Source: Diplocarpon mali (Eukaryota > Ascomycota > Leotiomycetes > Helotiales > Drepanopezizaceae). Taken from it: DNA of 64,000 nucleotides. Shown here one piece after another: positions 11,907 to 22,544 of this stretch. A program made the translations under genes and the position numbers. The stretch spans positions 62,001 through 126,000 of the forward strand of contig JAENRP010000109.1 of NCBI GenBank assembly GCA_024741835.1, in the 5' to 3' direction. The notes beneath the pieces are model-generated. The model was given only the letters and a program-made list of their open reading frames with translations, ran no database searches and had not been told where the DNA came from. The number at the start of each line of letters is the position of its first letter. Positions within the stretch are counted from its first letter, which is position 1.

Positions 11907-14900
11907 TCAAACGTCCATGCTTCTTCCTCCGCGGCCAGCTGCTATCAAGGTGATGTCGACAGCGGCCGGCCGTTTCTTCTCCAAAGCCTGCGCTTGTACC
12001 TCGAACTCGTTCGCATCGTATATTTTCTGGGCAACAGCCATCCTCTTCGCGTTCCGCTCCTTGTTTTTCCTGGTAATTTCGGCTTGCATGGCATTTGCTA
12101 CCGATATTGCTGTGTCGTTTCTCAGCCTCTCCAAGGCTGTGGCGTTGGGACGAAGCACGGGCGGACCGTTGATCTCTGTATTGTCCGGATCTTCATGAAT
12201 CTGGTCTGGCGTGAAGGCGTACGTGGATAGGTTGTACAGGTAGCCGTCTACAGTCAGGTAACCGCGCTCACGCACGACATCAATCTCTTGCCTGTTTTCA
12301 ACTTCAGCGCGAGCGGTCAAAGCCGCCTGGAGACCATCTCGCATAGCGTGCCTGGCTACTGCCAAGTTATTCGCGATCTCAACAGAAATGAATCTGTCTT
12401 GAGGCGGAGACATTCTCCTTATCAAGCCCGGTGGAGCCCCATTGGCAGCATCTGGTGTCTCAGGTGGAGCTTTCGAGTCTTGACCGGAGGATGGCCCTGA
12501 TCGTGTATCAGGAGTTGCTATCTGTGCCCGGATCCACGCGCCTCTTGTCGTAAAGCCCGCTGCAGTGAGGAAATCCAAGATGTCTCGAACGTTGTCATCT
12601 GCGGCAATGCGGGAGTTAAGATTGTCCTTGATATCCTCGCACTCCTTCATCCATTTTTCCCTCTGTAGGATGAAAGCGTCTTGGGCAGCGCTGAGGTCGA
12701 TATCAAAATCCGCCCGGATACTGGACACGCTGAAATCCGGACCCGGGAGGGGCTCTGCCAGCAGTGCTCTGACGGCTTCGGCTCGTCCTGCTGCTGCTCG
12801 TACTAACAGGTCCGCCGCAGTGGGGCCCGGTGGAGGAGGCGGAGGCTGTTCTGCCTCGTTCTCCCTCTGTTTCTGACGCTTTTTAATCGCGTCTATCAGA
12901 GTCCTATATCTCACCTCTGCGTTCAATTCAGCATCTCTATTTTTTCTTCCGTCCCTGATTTTCCTCTTAGCCTCCTCGTCCATTTTCTTCTTATCTGCGG
13001 CTTTTGTCTTGTCTTTTTCCTTCTTTATCAGGCGGGCAGCATCGGCGGCTTTGTTGACTGCGTCTCGTGTCTTTCTTTCTTGTTCCAATTTGGCTTGGAG
13101 AGCTCCAGACCCACGTAGGAAGGCCTGGTTTGTGTAGTTGTTCCAATCAGTTCTTATTCGGCCGGCGTCTATCTGGGCGGCCATTACTGTCGATGAGAGC
13201 CTTGATCCTCCTACTTGAGCATTGAGAGCTGTGATTCTGATCATAGCTTCTGTCTGTGTCCTTTGGAGATCTTCGAAATACTGATCAGCGATGGCTATTT
13301 TGTTCACTCCAGCTGCTTTTGCCTTTCGTGCAATAGCCCTATCAGCTATCAGGGTCTCCTTCCTGAGAGCTGCATCAACCCTGATCTGGAACCTTTTCGC
13401 CTCCTTAACCTTCTTCGATGCTTTCACCTGATCAATGGTGGTCTGGCTGTCTATTGCGTGGTCAATTATCTTCATTGTCGGGTCGGTTCTGGTCCTCTTG
13501 GGCTGTGGATCTTCCTGGTCAGCCTCAGCCCTCCTCTTTTCGCCTAATTTGATCTCAGATGATAATTGGTTCATGACTCGCAAGTTCCGTTCTGTATCTA
13601 TTCTGCTGATCAGTTCTTCCTGGCCGCCAAAAATAGCGCCCTTGATGACGTCCCAGCCATCCCATTCTCTGTTCTGTAGGGTGATTTCGAGCGCTTCTTC
13701 CTGTTGTGGCTTGCCTCCCTCGGCGCATTGTGGCCAGAAGTTTGAGCCAGTGGGCACGACGAACGGTGTGGCTTCGAAGTCTGCAAAGGCTGCCTTCAGC
13801 GGCATGGCTTTTGTTCGCAGCCACTTGAGCTCTTCTGCTGCCGATGCAAAGTAATCCGGTTGTGCAACACTGCTCCCGCGAGGGATACCATGGTCATCGA
13901 ACTCCAGAACAATAGGATCTTGCTCAACTACACACGTATATCAGTGGATCTCAGCTTCGATAAAAAGGTATCAACGTACCTGTGTAAGGAACCTTAGCGG
14001 GTGGCTCAACAGCTGGAACGACACGCTTGTATGCCTCCCACTCTGCATCGTCAGCATACTCGTTACCAGTCAGCTCTCTCTGAACTCTCTCTCTGATCTT
14101 ATAGTCCCACACCTGACCCGTGGTCAGCCCAACATGCTTCCACCCGGGCTTCTGCCTCAAGGTCTTCCATTTCGAATCGTAATTAGTCCCATCGTACGTA
14201 TGGCCCCAGTTTCTGCCACCTACTCCCCACCAAAAGGAGAACTGATGGCCAGGAGTCTCGATGACGGCGAAGGGAGGAAGTGGCCCAGCAATAGCCCCCC
14301 TCTTGATTTCTATACCGTTAATAGTGAGACTTTCGTGGTGGAGATTCGTGACAAAGTACTTGTATACTCCAACATTGTCCTCTTCGTAGTCTTCCCACCA
14401 GATCGCGTCCTCGATGGGCAAAATTAATCTATCCTCTCCGGTTTGCTCTTCATCCTGGACAGGTGGATACTTCCTAGGCGGGTAGTTCTGGAGCTTCTCT
14501 TGCTCTTCGGTGACCCACCATGGATCCCGGGGATGTAGTTTTTGGGAGTCCTGAGAGCATTTATTCCAGGGGAATTCAAGGATGTTCTCGTCGCGGTCCA
14601 GCAGGGGAATCTTCTGACGTTCTGGCCCTAGCCGTTTCACGCGCCGAATATTGATTGGGTAGATGTCGGTGTTGTACTTTTGCCGATAGTCGCGGTACAC
14701 ATCACCCAGCAAGGCAGACATTGTATCTGTCCTTTCATCCCCGGACTTATCTTCGAGCGGTTTGGTGGGCGTGTTGAAGACGGTACCAGTGACCCCATCC
14801 CAGGTTTTCTTCTTCCGGTAGAGTTGAAGGGCGTCCTTAGTCTGGGGCCTACCATGTTCGATATATAGCGTCACTGATCTCAAGACCTAGTCCATAGTTA

Positions 14901-16384
14901 GCACATTACTAAATTCTAAGTGCGAGGAATCGTACTGGATATGGACTTCGCCCGCAATCGACACCTCCGAGGTACTCCAAGTCTGTTTCCTCGGATCCAT
15001 CCTCAAGGTTTTCATCCATCTCTATTCTCGGCGTCTTCTCGCCAACGCGACGTGGGCGCCATAGGGTGTTCTGGATAGCATCTATCCATTCGACATTCTC
15101 ATCGTCATCTGGCTCAGGATACCGATCGAGGAGTTTCATAGGTAAAAAACCCCCACTCTCTCCTCCGGGCGTGACAACTGTCCTTGCGAGGGGAATTATG
15201 ATTTCTGGTTCTTCCTCACTCGCTAGAGGCTGAAGGGTACGACTGGCGTCCATATTGATGTCAGCTCCCGCCATAGCTTCATCCCCGTCATCATCTAGAG
15301 AGTTATCGTCATCTTCTCTCCACTCGTACACCTTTTCGAGCACTTCTACTTCTTCATTTCGGAACGTCAGCACAGATACCCTGTCGTCTTTATCCAATTT
15401 CCTAGTCTCTCTGGTCTGACTCGGCTCCTTCATGGGTACCCACATCCCAAGTCTCTGCATAATGTCGTCTGAATTCGTCTCCTCGTCGTTAGGTGTCTGT
15501 ATCGACCCATAGGCTTGTAGAGTGCTGACCTCGTCGTACGAAAGAAGCCTGGAATGGACTTGGTCTGGTTTAGTGTACTGCGTCCCTGTGATATCGACGT
15601 TCGTGAACTGCAGGACCTGTCGTGCCATGTACGTAGTCTCAGTTCTCGTCTCCGTAGACTCCGTTACTGTCTGGTCCGCTTGGGTAGCCCGGGTGCCATT
15701 CCTTCGATCGCGGACGACTTGGGCCCAATCACTGACTATCGATCGGTCTTTGCGTACAGTACGATTCATTTGTACTATCTCCATAGGTATGAATTGTTCG
15801 CCGTAGACCTCAACAACGTCACCTTTGCGCTTGTTCACAAACGTACGGCTAGGATTCGGCCGTGCTATCGTTACGGTTACAGGCTCGATTTTGCTTCTTC
15901 CAGTCTTAATGAAAGTTTTGCCAGATACGTTGGGTTCATCTTTTGACCAGATTGTTTCGCATATTTCCCGACCGCGTCGAAATGTTTTTGGAAAGCCGGC
16001 CAATGGTCGTCTCCTTATCCTCTCCTCCCTCGCCGCTTCCATTTCCTTCCTGATTCTCTCATACTCCCCCCTAATCCAGACCGGGGACGTACGACCTTCA
16101 ATGTAATGATTGTTCCACAGGTCCCAGGCTCTCTTCCAACTCTCCCAATACTCCTCGCCCCCCGTCTGCCCTTTATATTTCCCTTTCCCAGTGCCGTCAC
16201 CAACCAGCCATCTCTTCAAGTCTTCAACTTGCTGAGGAGATATACCAGGCGCAAAGGGTGACACTGTCTTTGTATCAGGGATCAACGTGATTTGCGGTCT
16301 CCCATATTGCCTGTGGATATCGCGCACTACTGGCGCAGTCAGACAAGGGGAGAAATCATATGTAACGGTAAGTCCAGCAGCCAT
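11907..16384 (-). CDS. Large protein of unknown function (1458 residues), charged and coiled-coil rich
   Basis: I do not recognise this gene. Three exons (minus strand), 16384-14936, 14886-13980 and 13927-11907, join in frame through short introns with proper ends (GTACGA...CTAACTATGGACTAG; GTACGT...GTGTAG). The start is the ATG at 16384. No signal peptide or membrane helix is evident, and cysteines are very few. The N-terminal third has regular basic/acidic helices (WESWKRAWDLW, REEYERIRKEM-like) and an acidic stretch (DDDDNSLDDDGDE). The middle third has an aromatic-rich block (DAIWWEDYEEDN; FSFWWGVGGRNWGHTYDG). The C-terminal third is Lys/Ala/Arg-rich with coiled-coil character, a possible nuclear signal (PKRTRTDP) and a PPPPPPG break. 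Consistent codon texture over 4.4 kb and clean introns argue for a real gene. No catalytic motif is visible; a nuclear scaffold-like role is speculation. Confidence 0.75.
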
Positions 16385-17042
16385 TTCTGTTTGAGCATTC
16401 GTTGCGAACAGGACGATGATACTAAGCTCCGAAGCCGCTATTCAGAGTATCGAATACAGAATGATTGGTCGCCCGTACAAAGACAGGATATGAAATGAAC
16501 GAAGACTTGAGCTATAACAGAAAGGACGCGTCCACAATGGCAAGGGTTGTATGGTTGACTGGACGCATGCATGAGGAATGGGGATTCTTGATTTGGAATG
16601 CCAAAGTGTGGAAGCCCCTGTTGCGCCCTTTTCCTTCGCGCCAGTCCCTGAAATCTAGGATCTCGTTCTCGACTGCGCAAGATATAATTCCAAAGAAGAC
16701 AAACTAAGGCTATGAAGTAGAAGAAAGACACAAGTACTTAGATTCTAAGTTATATGCACAACTTGGTGCAATTATTCAGGAGCCCTGTACATGCCAGAAC
16801 CTTGGCTGGAATGAGCCTTCGAAATTGCAGTAAATAATATACCGAAAGCGGACAGGAATGAGTCGCTAACATATCATCGTCGTATGTCAGCCACATTATA
16901 GATATTAATAGCCCCGAAGAAACCCTTAGCCTTACAATCAGATGGGCAGGATCTTGGTAAATCTCAGGTCTTAGCAGACGTGCCACAATTACACTGCGTC
17001 CACAGGCTTATTGCCCAACAAGGTCGTTAAAATTCAACACCG
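16385..17042. other. Intergenic region, no gene seen
   Basis: Upstream of the orphan gene and downstream of the bZIP gene. Frames are under 100 codons. The first part presumably holds the orphan's promoter; no motif can be named. Confidence 0.4.
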
Positions 17043-18301
17043 TTATCGCTGTATTGATTCATCAAGTTGAACACCAGCTAGCAAATCCTTAGTGAATGTA
17101 GATGCTGGAATAGCAAGGGAGCCTTTCTTGAAGTAGCGAGGGGGACAGGATGCACTGACCTGATTGTCAACATCGAAATCCATCCCATCTACGCAGCCCA
17201 GCTCTGCTCCTACTGTGGATGGATCAGCGGCCCCCATCATTGATGTGAAAATATCTGTTGCGGAATTGCATTTGTTGACATTCAATGGTGTTGTGGTGGA
17301 AATATTGACCGAAGACCGCTGTGTACCATTTTGATGTAGGAGCTGCTCGTGCAAAGCGCTTTGCTGTTGGAAATGTATTTGGCCAGGCTGAGGAAACTGT
17401 TGACCGTACTCAAATATCTGTTGAGTTTGGTTCGGGGAAGCAGGGCCTGGCATCCGTGTAGGCGTGATCATCTTGTGATGCGGTCCACCCTCAATAGAAT
17501 CATGCCCTGTGCTTGTTGTGGTGCTCGTTTGGCTGGTGGCGGACGTCATGAACTGCTGGGGAAACGAAGCCTTCCCAGATCTTTGCCTACTACTTGTATT
17601 CTGCGAATAGGATTGATCCCAACCTGGCTGCGAGTTAGTCGCGCTTCCGGGGCTGTCATGGTCATAGGATGCGATTGAGGCAGTCCCTTTTCCACAGCAC
17701 GATTTACGTGTCGAAAGAAACTGCTCGAGAACCTGGACCGAAGCACTGTGATTTGCAGACATTCCCGCATCATGGATCGCAAATGACTGTAGAAATATCT
17801 CGACGCTGTCGTCTCTCACGCCATACTGTGCCAGCAATGATCGTAGTTTTTTGTTCTCATCCGCCACCTTCCTCGCCGCCGTCTGAATTTCGGACGAAGC
17901 CTCCACGCCTACGAGTTCGCATTGTCGCAAACGCGCTTCGAGCTCTTGCAAGTATTCTTTCCTCCTGGTTCGACTTCGTCTTTCTTAAGCGCGGGCTAGT
18001 CAGCATAAGAATTGCCATATCGAGGATGACTCAACGAGAGGGAAAGACGCGGAAGTACTTGAGGCTCGACAAAAAATGTGCCATAGATTTCCGTGCGACT
18101 TACGATTATCGCGAATGCGCGCAAGATTGGCTTTCTCCTATGATTGCATGAGGACGTGTTGTGTTAATAGATGCCCGGATGCCAAGAACAAGACATTTTG
18201 GTTCGCGGCCAATCCAGCAATATAGATATATATCTAGGTACCTATGGGTATAGATCTCCATGTCAGGGAAGAGGGGGATGACGTACCGAGGGTGTAGCCA
18301 T
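17043..18301 (-). CDS. bZIP transcription factor
   Basis: Exons (minus strand) are 18301-18287 (only MATPS), 18137-18104 and 17983-17043, giving 329 residues. The split is required by the basic region: exon 2 ends ANLARIRDN and exon 3 continues QRRSRTRRKEYLQELE, so the N-x7-R signature of fungal bZIPs is rebuilt only after splicing (phase 0, then phase 1, donors GTACGT and GTAAGT). A leucine-zipper-like stretch follows (LRQCE...ENKKLRSLLAQYGV), with VEIFLQSF as in many fungal bZIPs. A CCGKG cysteine pair and a long Gln/Ser/Thr-rich tail complete it. Proteins of this type bind DNA as dimers in the nucleus. The target genes are not indicated, and it adjoins the orphan gene without obvious linkage. 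Confidence 0.85.
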
Positions 18302-21300
18302 CACAGCCTTATGAGATCTCCAAGCAGGACGGTGTTGCTCAGGGCGGTATTCTTGGGTAAATGCGATGCCTTTCGACGACACGGGGATAAGACGAGACGA
18401 GACGATATCGAAGGGGTGCGGAGAAGGTGTATAAAGGGAGGTCTGGACTGGACTTCTGGTCCTGGACCCGGCGGTCAACAGCAAGGCTGCGGATATATTC
18501 GTGGGTATGAACCTGAGGACCTCGGCCCATGTATGCCACTTATCAGTAGATACTGTACCTCGGGCGAAGACCTTTGTTGTGGTGTTCTCCTCTCGAGGGT
18601 AGAGATTTCTCTTGACGAATTTCTGGAGGATCTCTGAAGAGAGAAGAGCTCCGCGGGACCAAGATCTTTTAAGACCTAGGTACTTACTTATCATGCCTCT
18701 CTAGACAGGGCGGCGAGACGGATGTTCTCCACCTTACCTATCGATCAGATCTTTCATGCCTATTACTGTTACGAGATCCGGTGTTTCACTGCCATTGTAC
18801 AATACTCACAACGATGGCTAAAGGTAATAGACCCGCGATGATTGGCTCAAGCCGTCGCTGCGGCCATGCTAGGCTCTTCGACTCGGACGTGCTCGGACAA
18901 CCATGAGGCTAAAGATATCGAAACTGGGTACACTCGCTGTCAGCTTCCCGGAAACACCATAAACAGGAAGTGATGTGCTTGCTTGTTGCTCATCAGTCGA
19001 ACCCGACCCAGAGGAGATAGGAGTCTTACGAAGACGCAAAACCCGCATATCACGGCCGACTTTTTCCTTCTCTCCAATCCAGACTTCACGGCCGAATATT
19101 CAAGCACTCAAGCACTCAAGCCTCAAGGTACTCCCCAGATATGCTTTCGCTCGAGGGTCTACGTCGGCGGCCAGAACTGTCTGACTTCATGTGGCCCCGT
19201 ATCCCGCCTCTCACAATATATCTCCAAAGCGAAACCAAACAGCGTTGAAGTGTGATTCTGCACCCGAAAACGCAGGGTCTCGAAAGATAAATAACATTGG
19301 CAAACCAATCATCTTCTTTTCATTGCCGCACCTCCATATCACTGAATCCGAGTAGTCTCGTGTCTTCGGTCAAAACGCAAGCTTCGTGGTCATCGCAGAA
19401 TGACTACCCCAAACCTGGAAAGCATTTCCGACTCCGATAAGCATAGAACAGGAACATTCTCTCTACTCCTTGACGATCCGCCGTGGGGTAGACGAGAGAA
19501 AATATGGGTTACTAGCGTGGAGTAGTCAGCAGATGCCCTAGGCTTCAGACATAACATGTATATAATTACTTTCTATAGTATATATTCCCCAAGGAAATAC
19601 AACCTTGCTACATACCACCAACCACCTCCCTTGTCTTCCCACTAATTTCTACGAGCTAGATGCACTTACGCTTTCCTCTAGGGAGATCGATCGTTTCTAG
19701 GTGGGTCATCTCCTCCTCCCTTTGCGCGCGCTCTCTCTCTCTGTTCCCTTGTCAAGGAGTTTCGTTTTGTTGCACCTCGCTGTTTTGACCTTCGACCTTC
19801 GGAGGCTCTAGACGAAGACCAGGGACGATTTGCATCGACTAGCATCTTACTTTCTCACTTGGCTCTGCTATCGTCGAGTTTTGAGTTCAACGGCGAGAGC
19901 AGCTAGCCGGGGATATCGCCTGGGCTCCGGCTTCAATTCCATGGTTGTTCCTCGTCGCAGCTTTAACAGGCCGAGGGAGTGATGGTCACGAGAGAGGGTT
20001 GGATTGCTTTGTCGTCTGGAGTAGCGGTACGAGTATATGGTTACGGTTCTTCGGTTTGCTGGCAATGTCGGAACTGATTTGCCAATCTCTTTCCATAAGG
20101 TTTGAGGGTTGGACTTCGTTGTCATCGTTGGCCCTCACCACGTAAAAGTAATTGTTACCTTAGCTAAGGATTCTCTAGTCCGATCCTTCCATGTACTAAC
20201 TTCATGCCTCACCCGTATAGAAGCCCACATGCGATACGCATCTCAAAAAACAGCTCTTCTGATTGATTTCTTGAGAAGAAGGGGAAGGTTGTTCAGCCGC
20301 CGTCGCTTCATTATTTACTGTTTCATCTACGTCGTCGTTTCCCCCCTTTTTTACCACCTATCATTAATCGCAGGAAATCTTCTTTCTGTTCTGTGTCTCG
20401 AATTTCCTCTCGCCCATGCTGTTTATTGTCATGCATGCTCTCTGCTTTTCTCACAACCTTTTGACATTCTGAGTCGAGACACTTTGTGCCAATCCCCCAG
20501 GCAGTACCATAAATCATCGGGCATCCCAGTGCGCTTCGCTTGAAGAGATGCCAGAAAAAGGCCGATAGATGACTAAGTAGCGACGACAAATGGGCATTTC
20601 CCGGATCATGGCAGGTTTCATAGTCGATGATGCAGTGACAGGACTTATCTGCTGCTTACAGCTTGATCCCGCGCGGGAGTAAGTCGTTGAACACATGCTG
20701 GGGAAAATGAGCTCTAGATGTCTGAGACTCTGGATGGTATGTGTCTGATTGGTCTATGATGCAGCGAGACTTGAAGATGTTCAGGAATGAAGCAATTGAC
20801 TTGGCGAAGCACGTGGATATTGAACGCAGCAATTGAAATGCTTGGCCATGAATATGGAGGAGAACAGAGACTTGCATAAGCCAATTCTGACACGCACCTC
20901 GGGGTAGATTAAGAAGTTCACAATGCTTTCTCTGTCCACTTTTCCGAGTCTGGTCGATGAGAGACAGCGACCATTCTTCCCCTTCCGCCTCGGATGAAGT
21001 CTTTGAAGACCCAGCAATAGCCGCTCCGTTCATAAATGTGATTGCGGTAGTTTAGACTCGGAACGAGGAAGAGTGTTGTGCTTGTAGTTCTCAAATCTAT
21101 CACTTCAGATAATCATCCCTCGGCATGAGTTGACCCGCCCAGCCAATCACATCAGCTAATACGTTCTTCGCAAGGCCATCTGCAAAGGCCGATGCTGGAC
21201 TCATTTATCACCTTGGACTTTCGAACGCATCAGGCTGGACGCAGGTTAACGATGTCAAATTCAGCTAGCGCAGGTTCGGAAGGCTGAGAAGACGCCCAGC

Positions 21301-21524
21301 AGCCTAAACGTCATTGACGTGAAGCTCCCTCTGCAACCCAATAACTCTCTAACATCCTGCCTTCTCAGACTCTTCCCAGACGCTCTTCAGCACATCTACC
21401 TCGCAACTTTCAATATTCGAGACACAGACCAAGTCGCATATCTTGAATTTTCACACTGTCACCTGTGAAATCAGAAAACATAGCTTCCTTGGCCGCCTCT
21501 CGCCTCTCGCGCCTAGCTCGCACC
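18302..21524. other. 3.2-kb gene-poor region
   Basis: Likely contains the bZIP promoter at its left end and the promoter of the PNPO-like gene at its right end. Between them I find only frames under 150 codons without motifs, CT-rich stretches (a CTCTCTCT run near 19730) and T-rich sequence near 20290-20480. An untranslated RNA or a many-exon gene cannot be excluded. Confidence 0.4.
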
Positions 21525-22544
21525 ATGTCAACAACAGCCACCAGCTCTTCGAGTGTCGGCGTCGCACCCTGGCGTCCGCTCTTCCAAACACACATCTCCA
21601 AGATGGACTCGCCCGAATTCGTCTTCAGCTCTCTGCACCCGGCTCCCAAGGACTCACCTGTTTCCCACCTCCCGCGGGCGCGCTACTGTATCTACAGAGG
21701 CATGTGGGCCGAGCTGCCGGAGAACAAGCACAACGACGCGCCGCGGAACAAGCGAGTCTACGAGAGCGACCTGTTGACTCTCACCACGGATGTGAGGATG
21801 GAGAAGGTGCCCGAGATCTTCGCGAGCAGCCAGGGTCACGGGGCCGTGAGCCAGAGCCAGGGCAGCGGAGGGGGAGGCCCGGTCGAAGCCGTGTTCTGGG
21901 TCAAGGAGGTCATGACGCAGTGGAGGGTCAGGGGCGAGGCTTTCGTCGTCGCGAGGGATGTCGAGGGGGGCGGGGAGGAGAGTAGCGGGGTCAGGACGGT
22001 GAAGAGCGAGGTTGGGGCGAGGATGCGTGTTATTGATGCGGAGGGTCGGGAGGGTTGGAGCTGGAACCGTGAACTCACGGCGCATTTTGGCAATCTGAGC
22101 CCGGGAATGCGAGGGAGCTTCAAGAACCCGGCGCCAGGTACCCCGATAGGTTCGCAGCCTGAGGGCTTGGGGCTGGGGCAAAAGGTGAGTGATTTGGAGG
22201 ATGAGGTTGCGAGGAAGAATTTCAGAGTGGTGATAATCAAGGTAAGCTCAGCTGCTTCTCTCGTCCTTTGGAAACATTTCCATGGTTTTTGTCCGGCATG
22301 TGTTTGTTTACGGGATATGTGCTGTCCTCCACACGTCAAGTGCACTATCGCCACGCTCATTTGTTTGTCCGGTCGCTTAGACTGACCTCATCTTCCCCAG
22401 CCGGAGGTTGTGGAACTCTGCGACCTGAGTGATCCCGAGAGAGCGCGCCGATGGAGATATACATTTGTCGGGCAGAACGGCAGCCAGAAGGTAGCAGGAG
22501 CGGAAGTCATTGGGGAATGGGCGAAGGAGGAACTCTGGCCGTAG
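21525..22544 (+). CDS. Pyridoxamine 5'-phosphate oxidase-like FMN-binding protein (Alr4036-type)
   Basis: Exons are 21525-22241 and 22401-22544 (donor GTAAGC, acceptor TTCCCCAG, phase 0), giving 286 residues. The ATG at 21525 (MSTTATSS) is the first true ATG; the frame is open upstream only from a GTG. APWRPLFQTHI starts the split-barrel domain. RYCIYRGMWAELPEN and ESDLLTLTTDVRMEK follow the Alr4036/PNPO-like FMN-binding family, with VEAVFWVKEVMTQWRVRGEAF in the barrel and a C-terminal FRVVIIKPEVVELCDLSDPERARRW. Acidic and aromatic residues end in EELWP. Related proteins bind FMN and some complete pyridoxal phosphate synthesis, but for the fungal members the substrate is often unproven. The domain is interrupted by Gly/Ser-rich loops not essential to the fold. 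Confidence 0.8.

Noticed and set aside
19399..19527. Short ATG frame of about 42 codons beginning MTTPNLESISDSDK
   Set aside because: Too short and without homologous pattern or introns to support it.
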